A DNA stretch of 64,000 nt from contig JALBYF010000048.1 in NCBI GenBank assembly GCA_023212725.1, positions 62,001-126,000 on the forward strand, read 5' to 3'. How positions within the stretch are numbered: the first letter of the stretch is position 1; each line of letters begins with the position of its first letter. The notes below the pieces were generated by a model, which ran no database searches, had not been told where the DNA came from, and saw only the letters and a list, made by a program, of their open reading frames with translations. The position numbers and the translations under genes are program-made. Positions 20,691 through 30,727 of the stretch are shown piece after piece. Origin of the DNA: Tranzscheliella williamsii (taxonomy: Eukaryota; Basidiomycota; Ustilaginomycetes; Ustilaginales; Ustilaginaceae).

Positions 20691-22310
20691 ATGTCGAACA
20701 TCTTGTCCGTCTCCCCCGAGAGCACTTTGCTCAGCTCGCCGTACTTCCTTGCATTTCTTGCCGTCGTCATTGTCACGCTGATCCGCAATCTCTTTATTGC
20801 GCCCTCGTCGCTCGATCGCAGCGACTCGCCTATCAAGCCGTACAAGGGTGCGCTCTTCCCGGGCATCGGGCCCGTGGCGCTCTATGAAACCCGCAATGCG
20901 TTTCTGCGCAGGGTGTTTGGCGACCCGGAAAAGTGGGACACGGAGCCGCCCAAGCAGCTGGGTGTGCGCACCAACTCGCGCAACCACATCATGACCATCA
21001 CTAACAACCCGTTCGTCGACGGCAAGACCTTCTTCAACGACCGCGGTCTCGACTTCAACACCGCCTACGAGATCATGTTTGCCGGCGTGCCCCAACTGCC
21101 CTCCTGGCTTGCCAAGACCAAGCCCGCCGAGGACGCCGGCACGTCCGGCTTCATCCAGAACCTCAAGGCTGCCGTCAGCTCCGAGCGCCTCCAGCAGAAT
21201 CTGCCCGACATGGTCCGCCACGCCACCAACCTCTTTGCCTCTCTGCCGGCGCAAAACGGCAAGATCGACATCCACGAGACCATCTATCCCCTCGTCTTCC
21301 AAATCAGTGTCCTCTTCATCGGCCTCGCCGAGCACGCCAGGGACATCAACACCGTTCGCAAGATGGAGGGGCCCTTCTGGACGTTTGCCGACAACGTTGG
21401 CTTCATGCCCACCCACTTCCCGCTCCTCCCCGTGCCCAGTACGCTGAAAAAGTGGTACGGCGCGATCAAGATGTCCGCCGAGATCCGCGGCACGTTGCAA
21501 AAGAGAAAGAGCGAGGGCCGGCGCGAAGAGGATTACATCCAGGAGATGATTGACCGCGGGGCGAGCGACCGTGCGATCGAGGACTTTATCATGGGTGGAC
21601 TGTTTGCCGCGATTATCAACACGACCGGCATTACGAGCTATTTGCTCGTCTTCCTGCTCTCCGATCCGGAGCTGCGGGAGCGGGTGCGCGACGAGTTTGA
21701 CAGTGTCTTCCGCAAGGCGGCCGAGGAGCGGGGGGACGATTACGATGCGCTGAGCCTTGTGGAGAAGATGGAGCGGACGCCGCTTTCCGCATGGGAGGGT
21801 GGGTTGCCGCTGTACGAGACGGTGCTGGATGAGACGCTGCGGCTGCTGCTCATCTCGCTTATCTTCCGGCGCAAGTTGCGGACGGCGTCCAAGGTGACCC
21901 ACGCTGCCACCGAGATCAGTGGTGGGTCGATGGCGGATGGGGAGTTTGTCTCGTTCTGGCTGGCGGCTGCGCACCGCAACAGCACGATCTACAAGGACCC
22001 GCTTCGGTTCGATCCCGCCCGCTTTGCCCGCGGCGAGGGCAGCGGCGAGGGCGAGTTCGTCCCCTGGGGCGCTGGCCGCCATCTCTGCCTCGGCATGCGC
22101 TTCGCCAAACTCGAAATCCGCGCCGTACACGCCGCCTTCCTCCTCGCCTTCCCCTCGGCACGCTCCGTCGACCCCGCCGGCATCCCCTACTCCCCCACCT
22201 CCGTCCCCCTCCCCGACCAGGAGAGCGAACACCGCAGATACCCCACCAAGCCCGTCCTCCTCGCTTACACCGACAACCTCCTCGCCAAGCACACCCCTCC
22301 CACCGCTTAA
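20691..22310 (+). CDS. cytochrome P450 monooxygenase
   Basis: The protein has 539 residues from the ATG at 20691 (MSNILSVSPES), chosen because it is followed directly by a hydrophobic N-terminal anchor (YFLAFLAVVIVTLI), as in microsomal P450s. The K-helix ExxR is in DETLRLLL, a PERF-like segment is RFDPARF, and the heme-thiolate loop is WGAGRHLCLG. Two sites deviate: the heme loop has Trp where Phe is usual and His in place of Arg (the His is also seen in CYP51), and the I-helix reads AAIINTTG, lacking the usual Gly and acidic residue of AGxD/ET. It resembles CYP51-like fungal P450s in general shape, but I cannot assign a subfamily or substrate. No secondary-metabolism genes flank it. Confidence 0.9.
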   Translation: MSNILSVSPESTLLSSPYFLAFLAVVIVTLIRNLFIAPSSLDRSDSPIKPYKGALFPGIGPVALYETRNAFLRRVFGDPEKWDTEPPKQLGVRTNSRNHIMTITNNPFVDGKTFFNDRGLDFNTAYEIMFAGVPQLPSWLAKTKPAEDAGTSGFIQNLKAAVSSERLQQNLPDMVRHATNLFASLPAQNGKIDIHETIYPLVFQISVLFIGLAEHARDINTVRKMEGPFWTFADNVGFMPTHFPLLPVPSTLKKWYGAIKMSAEIRGTLQKRKSEGRREEDYIQEMIDRGASDRAIEDFIMGGLFAAIINTTGITSYLLVFLLSDPELRERVRDEFDSVFRKAAEERGDDYDALSLVEKMERTPLSAWEGGLPLYETVLDETLRLLLISLIFRRKLRTASKVTHAATEISGGSMADGEFVSFWLAAAHRNSTIYKDPLRFDPARFARGEGSGEGEFVPWGAGRHLCLGMRFAKLEIRAVHAAFLLAFPSARSVDPAGIPYSPTSVPLPDQESEHRRYPTKPVLLAYTDNLLAKHTPPTA

Positions 22311-22351
22311 CTCCCTTCCCCTTCCCTTCCCCTTCCCTTCCCTTCCCTTCC
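22311..22351 (+). repeat. CCCTT-rich microsatellite after the P450 stop
   Basis: Immediately after the P450 stop codon the plus strand consists of variations of CCCTTCC repeated for about 40 bp. It is a pure pyrimidine tract in the 3' untranslated region. Confidence 0.85.
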
Positions 22352-22561
22352 ACCCGCCTCAGTGTCCCGCTTCTGTACTGCAGGCTTTGCCAACGTATCT
22401 TTCTCCCCTCGCGGCCCACAACCAGCGCAGGCGGCACATCGGCCCCAGATAGCAGACAAATAAATCGACGTGGGCAGGCAGACACGGGACGGGCGCGGCG
22501 CGGCGGCGTGTGTGGGGCAAAAGCGGAAGGGACGCAGCGCAGCGGCGGGGAGCGGGTATGT

Positions 22562-24186
22562 TCAGATTTTGAAGAAGGGGTTATTGTCGGCACCGCCCTG
22601 CTGCTGCTGCTGGGGCTGGGGCGGCTGTGGCTGGCTACCGAAGCCGTTATTGGCGTTCAGGTTGATGCCGGTCTGCTGTGCCTTCATCTGGTTGTAGTGG
22701 GCGATGTTGGGGCCCATGCGCATGTCGCCTGTGTTGCCAAACGTATCGACGCCGTCGCCGAGCGCAAGCAGTCGGTTCAGCTCGGCGAACTTGCCGTCGT
22801 CGTTCACCTTGGCACGCACCGGCCGGTCCTGCACAGCTGGCGAAGCAACAGCGGGCTGAGCCTGCGGAGTAGGCTGGGTGGGCGGGGGCGTCGGGTTCGA
22901 AGTCAAGAGATCGCCGACCGGCACGTTGTGCTGCTGTGTTGGTGGTTGCTGCTGCTGGTGGTGGGGCGGCTGCTGCCCACCCGATTGGAGCCACGGGTTA
23001 TTGGATCCGAACGACGTCTGCTGCGGCTGGATTGGCTGCTGCTGCTGCGTCATCATGTTCTGGTACTGCACTGCAGCCTGCTGCAGCTCGAGCTGGCGCT
23101 GGTACTCGGCTTGCTGCTGCTGCTGCATGTACTGCTGCTGCATCAGTTCTTGCTGCTGAAGCTGATTCTGCAGAAAGGGGTTGTAGCCGGTGGCCTGCGC
23201 CTGCATGTAAGGGTTGAACGAGGTGTACTGGGGCTGCAGCGCGTAGTTCTGTCCGCCAGAGACATCCACCAGAGGATTTCCGAAAAAGTCGACCTGTTGA
23301 TTCTGGGTATAGGCATTGGGACCTTCGAGGTTGATGGAATCATCAAACAGGGCGTTCTTGTTGGCGTCTTCCAGCGCCTTGATCCTCTCCTCCTCTTCCT
23401 TTTTGGAAAGCGCTAGCGCTTTCTGCAGCTCGTCCTCGTCCGTGGCCTCGGCGCGGATCTTATCCTGCTCTTGCTGCGCCATACGCTTGGATTCTTCAAT
23501 GGCACGTCGCAGCTCCTCATCCTCGTTGTTGCCTGGTCTACGGCGGTTCCTCTCCTGCTCAGCGCGACGCCGCCTCCTCCTCTCCTCTTCGCCAGAATCA
23601 TCGTCGGGACCGGTAGACATGCGGTCTCGCATGTGAGCTCGAGACCTACGCTCCTCGCGCAAGCGTGTCTCATCCTGCAGTAGATTGGTGATGTCCTTTG
23701 CCTTTTGTCGCACATTGGCGCCCTGATCCTTACCATCCTCATCGATGTACTGAAACTCCTTGAGTGTCTTGACAATGTAGATATTGTCTCGGAAGTAGAT
23801 CACCACATTTTCCGAGCCAGCGTGCAGAAGATAGTCGAGCAGTGTCAGCGACTTGAAGACATGCCGCCAATTTTTGCCCTTATCGTTGAGCCGTTTGTCA
23901 AGGATCTCCATCATCTCGATGAATTCATTTCTGTCAAGGGCAGACAAGCAGCAAGGAAGCTGGGTCAGTTCGCGGCCAGGCAGGCGAGCAGAGGTGAGCC
24001 GAAGCGGGGGCAATATGCAACATACTGGTTATAGCTCAGCTGAGCCAGATCGTTCATCTGCGTGCCACTGGGGCCCCAAGGGTCGTTGGAGGTGGCATCG
24101 CGTACTTTGACCTGCACCTCCGAGTAACCCTTGATGTAGTTTTTGCCTACTCGGACGGCAGATTTGGAGATGTTCTGCAGCGACAT
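22562..24186 (-). CDS. epsin, ENTH-domain endocytic adaptor
   Basis: Two exons, 24026-24186 and 22562-23930, are separated by a 95 bp intron (23931-24025, donor GTATGT, acceptor CAG), giving 509 residues. The ENTH domain covers about residues 1-150 and is split by the intron (VRDATSNDPWGPSG, LSYNQ joined to NEFIEMMEILDKRLNDKG, then WRHVFKSLTLLDYLLHAGSE). It binds phosphoinositides and bends membrane. Two ubiquitin-interacting motifs follow (EDEELRRAIEESKRM near 190, DEDELQKALALSKK near 216), then a Gln-rich region encoded by CAG/CTG-type repeats, and NPF motifs near residue 302 and at the C-terminus (NNPFFKI) for EH-domain partners. This matches yeast Ent1/Ent2. The start at 24186 (MSLQNISKSAVRVGKNYIKG) is the family start; an upstream Met at 24222 is less likely. 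Confidence 0.93.
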
Positions 24187-25374
24187 GGCAGGGCAAGTAT
24201 GCGTGTGCTCGGGCAGATCCACCGGAAATGCGCCAACGGCCGGATCGATGCGAAAGTGGAATGCTTATCAAAGCGTTGATCAAGGTTGAGCACCAAATGA
24301 CTGCCTGAAGCAAAGCGCGAGATAATTAGCGTGAGACTAGATCACGAAGATAGGAAAGGTGAGGAAGAAGGACGCGCGACGGCGCGATGTGACTGTTAGG
24401 AGATGCGTTGGTAATACGACGGCAGCAAGGCGGCGAGTGACTCTGCGAGTGACTCTGACGTCGAAATCGGTCGAAATCGATGGGGCAGCTGCGTCGAGCG
24501 AGCGTGTGGATTGTGTCGGAATGCGCCGACCCTCCACTAGGTGCAGAACTTGGGTCGATCGGCGTCGAGCCCGCTAGGCTTGCGCTGTCGGCGGGAGCGA
24601 TAAGAAAGACTTAGGGCGCGTCTGGTCCGACGACGTTCGACGGGCTGGGATGGTCAGGAGTTGGACAGTGAGGAAGAAAGCGAAAGCAACTGTGACTCGC
24701 AGGCGAGGGGAGAAAGGCAAGCTGGCTGCCGAAGCATGACCAAGTCAGTACCAGTCGACGCCTGCCTGGCTCCTGCCTTTGCGCCCATGCACGGCCATAG
24801 CTAACTCGACTCGGCCGCGTCGTGCCAGTCATGAATTCAATCCTCCGCGGTCCAATACAGAACCAGCTAACGTGGCGATGCAGATTGTAATATAAAGATA
24901 CACCTTCCAGCTCGAATACTCAATAATGCGAGGCTACGCTCAAATCGACACGCACACGCAGGTTCCGGCCCAGAAACTTCGCTATTGTGCTTATTTGCGG
25001 TGGTGACAGCTAGAGGTGGCCCTCTGCAAGCCATACCGTTGACTGCATTCTGGTAGCTCAGAGCGATCTGATCGCCTTCCCGCCAGTCTCTGGTCGTCGT
25101 GTTTGTACAGTACGTGCACCGGTCTATGGCAGGGCCTGTGGAAGCATCCTATCTCAAAAACATGCCGTCAATAGATCCCGCTTCCCAGTTTACATCACAG
25201 CGACTCGGAGGGGACGCGCAGCGCTTCGTTGGGGCATATGTTCAGTTTTGAAAAACACCGGTGAAGCGAGCCAGATGAGTACAGGGCAAGGCAGAAGAGC
25301 AGCGGAGCAGGGAGACAGAAGAGCAGCCGGCTCAAGACGAGCTGGGTCGATTCGGAGCAGAAGGTGGTGCGCGT
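24187..25374. other. intergenic region between epsin and septin
   Basis: About 1.2 kb separate two minus-strand genes. The side next to 24187 should be the epsin promoter and the side next to 25375 the septin 3' region. Only short overlapping frames occur and no RNA gene is recognisable. Confidence 0.5.
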
Positions 25375-26616
25375 CTATCGTCTTTGAGAGCCGCGGCCAT
25401 AGCCGTTCTGCATGGCGTCGCTGTAGATGCGGCAAAGACAGAGAGAGGGTATGGTCAGTCAGTACGCGCCCGTCAAGGTGGTTGGTCTCTGCCGACAGCG
25501 TAGTGTCGGTGCGGCAACTTACAGTTCGGCTTCGAGCGCTTTGACCGTGCTGTGCGCTGTCTCGAGATCCTTGTTCAGACGGTCCCTCTCTGCAATCAGG
25601 TGTTGCTCCCACTGCTTGAAGCGAGCCTCCTCGAGCTTGACCTGTTCGGTGAAGCGCTTTCTCAGCAGCTCCTCCTCCTCCTTGAACTTGGGGTTGTCCA
25701 GCTTCTTCACCTTGGGCTCGCCAAACTTCCTGGTCTCCATCTGCGCCTGTCGGTAGTTCTCGTAGTGCAGCTCTTCCGTGGTGGTGATGAGATCCAGCAT
25801 GTGCGTTCGGATGAGTAGGGATCGAAGCTTCTTAAAGTCGCAGTGCTCCTCGTTCTCTACCTCAGCCACGCCCCAGAGGTAGTCTCGGCCCTTGACTACG
25901 CGGCCATCGCCGGTTCGTACATCCTCTGTGCTGCCAATAATGGAGAAGGGCATGGCACCCATCAGCGTCTTTGCATGCTCCGCGCTGGCCTCGTCGTCGG
26001 TCTCGACAGGCGGGGAGTAGACTCGAATGTCTTGGGTTGAAATCACTTCCCGGATGCGCTGCTTGAAGACGGCAAGATCGGTCTGGGTCAGTGTGTCCGC
26101 CTTAGCTACGACGGGAATCAGATTGACTCTGGTCCCGAGGCGCTTCATAGTCTCGATGTCGAGCGGCTTCAAGGTGTGCCCGGTGGGTCGAATAAAGTAG
26201 AGGCAGGCGTGGACTCGGAGGTCGGTCTTTTCGATCCGTTCTGGCTGCTGCTCCTGACGCATGTACAACTCATGCTGGTCGTCAATAAAGTCGACGATGG
26301 GCGTCCAAGAGTCACGGTTGTTGACATAGTCGCCGAAGCCGGGGGTGTCGATGACGGTGAGTTTGACCTTGAATTGCTTCTCCTCGAGCTCGGCCTTGAT
26401 AATGTCGATCTCGACGGTCTTGTCGAGCTGTTTGGTGTGTCGTCGCGTGTGGTCCTTTCCAGTGGCGAGTTCGGTGCTGAAAAGGGTGTTGATCAACGTA
26501 GTTTTACCGACGCCGCTCTCGCCAACGACCATGAGAGTGAAGTGCCCTCCTGCCTTGGCAACGATTTTGTGCCGCTGATTGGGCAGGTTCGCGATACCGA
26601 TCCCATTGGCAGCCAT
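25375..26616 (-). CDS. CDC12: septin, CDC12 group
   Basis: The first exon (25523-26616) ends in a strong GTAAGT donor. After a 102 bp intron (25421-25522, acceptor CTACAG) a 46 bp exon (25375-25420) adds the tail DAMQNGYGRGSQRR, giving 379 residues. Without splicing the protein would end artificially at EAEL. The GTPase has the P-loop GESGVGKTT (residues about 33-41), DTPGFGD, AKAD and the septin-unique element. The polybasic region is IANLPNQRHKIVAK, and a C-terminal coiled coil (about 310-365) follows FKEEEELLRKRFTEQ. The GIGIANLPNQRHK opening and SWTPIVDFIDDQHELYM are characteristic of the Cdc12/AspC group. Septins form hetero-oligomeric filaments at the bud neck and septum; the smut counterpart is known as Sep3. 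Assignment to the CDC12 group is confident. Confidence 0.94.
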
Positions 26617-28691
26617 TTTGGTCTACGTGCCGGTGGCTTGTGATAGTCGGACAAAATTAGCGGATGGCTGTGATGATGGCCAGGTAGGATAAGGACAAAG
26701 GAGAAAGGCAGGTAGGTGGACCGGAGATGGAACGTCGTGGTTGTTAGCCCGCGAGAGACGGTGTGACGATGCGAGCGCAGGGCGGCCAAGCATCAACTAG
26801 CACGCAACCCCAAAGCCAGCTTCGAAGGCCGTGCGTGCGTGTCGGTAGTTTACTCTTCTCTGAAACACGCACCAACCGCACCACTTTCCAAGCGCACTTG
26901 AATTGCCATCGCTTTTGCCAAACGCAACTCGCCAATTCAAATCCAGGGATCTTCTCCTCGCTTCGCCTAGTCGCTCGATACAATTCTAAACAAGTGCAAC
27001 TTTCAGATTCTAATCATACTGGATGTCAGGCGTGCTGGCGCTGTTAGCAGCTCGACCCCCATCACCCGCTCTGCTTAACACTTAACAATCAGGCGACGCA
27101 AAGTCAATCTCATGCCGACATCGTCAAACGTACTCCAAACCGACGTACAGCAAACCAGACTGAGACGGAAGGAAACATTGATGTTACAATGGTGTACAGG
27201 TGCCCATATAGAGTGGTACGATACACTGTCGGATGCGAGAATGCGATGCAGATGTGGTCCAGGAGTACAATGCTAGGAAAAAGACTGAGATCGATCTGTG
27301 CAAATGAGATGACGGTAGAGACCGATCAGCACCATGCCCACACTCTATATCGGGCCCGAAGGCAAGTGGATTGACGCGGGACGGAACGGAATGGCTCAGT
27401 TGGTGCTGCAGAGGGTAAAAGCATATAACATGGAAGCGTGAGTAACTCTGTTCAGAGGGTCTTGAGGTTCCCGATAGGACGGAACAACAATGACTTACAT
27501 GCATGTTTAGAGCTAGTTGATCTCAGCCCCGCCACTGCGTAGGCTCACGGCTCGGTAAAGAAGTATGGGATATACGTTCATCGCAGCCATTGCCACATCC
27601 ACTATTGTATAGTGAACAGGCGCCCGTCGTCCGCGAATCAATCGTCTTGGCAGCGCAACTCGAAGACTTACGATAGGTGCCATGGCGGCTAAATTGTTCC
27701 AAGGCCAGAGGACCTGGTTTGTGATTGAGACTAGCATCGTAAAAAAGAAGGATGCGAAGCAAGTTAATATGCTTGTCCAAGCGTCTTCAACAATATACTA
27801 TGGTGTGCCAGCGACAAAAGGAATCATAGAGAAGATTTGATGCATCTACAGATCGTTGAAGTTGCGACACATCTCCTACCAGTGCTTCTGATCCAACGCT
27901 GAGGCCGTGTGACGAGCCGTTACCCGTGCCGCGCCATGGCACGAAGGCTTCACACCCTGTGGTGAAAGAGGCTTTCGCATGCCACCGTGCACGAGGCACT
28001 CGATGAGTTAATCGTCTCTTTCGGGCGGCCTTAACGTGGAATCCAGGGCAGGACGGAAACGCCTGGACAGGCGGACAGATTGTTTCAGAAGGCTGGTAGA
28101 AGATGGGATCGCTCGTGGAGAACAAGCCGGCCGGAGCCGACATTGAATAACCAGGCTGAGCGATCGCGGCAACTACAACATCCTCAGAGAATGGATAAAC
28201 TAGTTTTAATCACGAAGAGGATGGCTGTCCGACCGTAGATAGCGATGGGGCTTGATAACGTACTCGTAGAAGGAGAGCATCGGACAGGAGACCGGAAAAC
28301 GCCACACCTCTTCACAGCTAAAAATTTCTTGATCGCTGAGATCTGAAACGGAGACAAGGGAGTATGTGACCGATACGTCAGTATCTCTTGCACTCTCCAC
28401 TGCGCGAATTCGTATCGAGTTCTCGAAGAGTATCCAATGTGCAGCACTAGCCTCCCGAAGTGCTTCCACTGGGATTAGTGTGAAGCACCGAGGAACGGTG
28501 GAGCAAGTGTGGCAGATGTCATATAGTAAAATTTGGTATGGTAAAGTCGTTGTCCACAAGAGGTTGCGAAGCCTCTATTCGGAAGCAGAACTGTATTTCT
28601 TAATCCTTTAGGTGGAATAACTCGCTCCCACTCGATACGATACGCGACCACAACAGAGACACTTACGGCTAGATTACGAGCCGGCGCGCTA
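26617..28691. other. AT-richer intergenic region, possible unresolved spliced or decayed gene
   Basis: This 2.1 kb region is visibly more AT-rich than its flanks. On the minus strand several unlinked open frames (28206-28559, 27787-28143, 27513-27737) occur with good-looking splice signals: GTAAGT donors near 28644, 27671 and 27494 and a CTCTGCAG acceptor near 27405. I could not join them into one convincing protein and none shows a known domain. It may be septin promoter plus 3' sequence of DPH3, a small multi-exon gene, or a decayed gene. Confidence 0.35.
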
Positions 28692-28955
28692 TTAGGTGGC
28701 AGCGACCAGAATCTGCGCTGACTCGACAATATTGCGGTGAGGCTCGTCGTCATCATCCTCGAAGTCAATAGGGTCGAAGACAATGCGAATAATCAGAGAG
28801 CAGCTGGGACACCGAGCGATGTCCTCGGCATTCTTGAGCTGCTGCCGAGTTATTTCAAAGCGATCGCCGCAAGGACAGGGGTAGTGAAAGAGATCCTTCT
28901 CCTCGTCATACGACATATCCTCCAGCTCGATCTCGTCGTAGTAGGAGACCGGCAT
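28692..28955 (-). CDS. DPH3: diphthamide biosynthesis protein 3 (CSL zinc finger)
   Basis: The 87-residue protein starts at the ATG at 28955 (MPVSYYDEIELEDM), exactly as the Dph3/Kti11 family does; the upstream in-frame Met at 29021 is not family-like. The zinc-binding cysteines are in FHYPCPCGDRFEI and ARCPSCSLIIRI, and an acidic tail follows (DPIDFEDDDDE). Dph3 is an electron carrier for the radical-SAM Dph1-Dph2 complex that starts diphthamide formation on eEF2, and it also associates with Elongator in tRNA wobble-uridine modification. It is a small single-exon gene. A GTAAGT-like donor occurs in its 3' flank, of unknown meaning. Confidence 0.96.
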   Translation of the reverse strand: MPVSYYDEIELEDMSYDEEKDLFHYPCPCGDRFEITRQQLKNAEDIARCPSCSLIIRIVFDPIDFEDDDDEPHRNIVESAQILVAAT

Positions 28956-29650
28956 CGTGGCGGCCAATGCTGCCAAGCGCGGAAGGCCTATGCAATACGG
29001 CTGGGATCTGTGCAATGACACAGGCCTGCTCGGAAAGGCATTGACAGCCTCCGTCTAATCCCAAACGCTGGGCTAAGACGAGCAAGGGGTATGGATGAGT
29101 TGCTAAAACAAGGAGCGAGCAGCCACGCCAAAGCGACTTACTCTTTCTCTTAAGGGCACAAATTTTCGCTGGCTGAGCAGCGCCGCTTCTTCTCTATTGG
29201 TTAGACAAAAATGGATGAACCTTACAACCGTAATTCACTCACACTTTTGTCGGGCGTGCATCACGTGCCCTCGCAAGGCGTTCGTTCCATTCGTGCGAGT
29301 TTGTGCCGGTTTCCGTTTGCCTGTCGGCCATATGACGTCGGCTTCCGTGAAAGCTGAACCCCTGGGAGATATACGCACTCCACACTCAACCCTTGACAAT
29401 CACAACTGCCACAAAAACGTTGTGCGGCTTCGGTTCTATCCTTAGCTTCTAGGACTCAGCCCACGACTATCCGACCCTCTCCCCTCCATCTGCGATCATA
29501 GCATCGTTTCTTTGGGCTCAAAGGATTGCATCCTCGGAAACTGCCCACCGCGAACTTGCTAGCGATCTCGACACCGTTGCAACGACCTCTGTTGCCGGCA
29601 GTGTCGCACTTTGATAGGTTCTGTCTCCCCCCTGCACGCTGGTAGCCGCC
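28956..29650. other. DPH3-Rab divergent promoter region
   Basis: About 700 bp between the divergent starts of DPH3 and the Rab gene. Small frames overlap with no domain; the interval most likely contains both core promoters and leaders. Confidence 0.5.
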
Positions 29651-30355
29651 ATGGCGTCTGCCTCATCCGATATACCGACGCTGAAGATCCTCCTGATCGG
29701 CGCATCCTCCGTCGGCAAGTCGTCGCTGTTGCTGCGCTTTACGGATGACGAGTTTCTTTCGCCGGAGGAGACGACAGCCACAATTGGCGTAGATTACAGG
29801 ATCAAGGGCATTGAAGTCGGTGGCAAACGCTTCAAACTATCTATTTGGGATACTGCAGGCCAGGAGCGCTTCCGGACGCTCACGTCTTCGTATTACCGCG
29901 GGGCGCAGGGGGTCATCATCACGTACGACGTCACACAGCGGGACACGTTCGATGCGTTGCCGACGTGGTTCAACGAGCTGGAGACGTTTACAACGAGCGA
30001 GGATGTGGTCAAAATCGTGGTGGGCAACAAGGTTGACAAGGAGTTCAGCCGTGTGGTGACGACGGACGAGGGGCGTGCGTTTGCCGACAAGATGGGCTGT
30101 TTGTTTGTCGAGTGCAGTGCCAAGAAGGGAGTCGGCGTGAGCGGCGCGTTCGACGAGCTGGTCAATACCATCATCTCGACGCCCTCGCTTTGGCAGAAGA
30201 CCGCGCCCGGCGAACGCAGGCCCGGCGACCGCATGCCCGGCGGCGCCCCCGCCCTCCGCGCCGCAGACAGCAGCCGCGGCAACATCTCCCTCACCGACCC
30301 CGCCGGTTACGTCGGCTACGGCCTCGGCGTCGCCAAAGACACCTGCACCTGCTGA
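29651..30355 (+). CDS. Rab18-like small GTPase
   Basis: The 234-residue Rab protein has the G boxes GASSVGKSS (P-loop), a switch I Thr in TTATIGVDY, WDTAGQERFRTLTSSYYRG, GNKVDKE and ECSAKK. The C-terminus CTC is a CxC double geranylgeranylation signal. The effector region and the pair LLLRFTDDEF / LTSSYYRGAQGV are those of the Rab18 group, which works at the ER, in ER-Golgi traffic and on lipid droplets in other eukaryotes. An Arg/Gly/Pro-rich linker (GERRPGDRMPGGAPALR) in the hypervariable region is longer than in animal Rab18. The gene is unspliced. Its coding strand switches sharply from G-rich to C-rich at about 30170. Confidence 0.92.
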   Translation: MASASSDIPTLKILLIGASSVGKSSLLLRFTDDEFLSPEETTATIGVDYRIKGIEVGGKRFKLSIWDTAGQERFRTLTSSYYRGAQGVIITYDVTQRDTFDALPTWFNELETFTTSEDVVKIVVGNKVDKEFSRVVTTDEGRAFADKMGCLFVECSAKKGVGVSGAFDELVNTIISTPSLWQKTAPGERRPGDRMPGGAPALRAADSSRGNISLTDPAGYVGYGLGVAKDTCTC

Positions 30356-30727
30356 CCCCCCCGCTTCCCCTCGCCGTTCTCCCAGCTACCTCCCAGCATA
30401 CCCGCTCTTACCCCCCGCGCCCCGACGGTCAACACCGCCCCATGGCCGCGCTCGCCCTTGTTCGCACTAGCTAGATACCTCCACCAATACCACACACTTT
30501 GCCACGTACCGACTCTCACTCTGCGTTCGATCCTACGTCCCACACAGCGACTAGAGTATTCATTCTTATACACGGCAATATAATTCTGTAGGCCGGATAA
30601 AAGGAAGGTAAGACGAGGACGGTGGTGACAGGAAAGGGTTTGAGAGCCCGAGTAAAGAGAGTGGGTTTGTCCGCGGGGGAAACCGATGGGAATGGGAAAA
30701 GGCAAACGAGTGAGCGAGAGGAACACC
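30356..30727. other. convergent 3' ends of the Rab and disordered-protein genes
   Basis: A 372 bp stretch with 3' untranslated sequence of both neighbours. A C-rich tract follows the Rab stop. Nothing else is seen. Confidence 0.5.

Noticed and set aside
20628..22292. 554-codon minus-strand frame opposite the P450
   Set aside because: Pure antisense shadow of the P450; the plus strand shows all P450 motifs.
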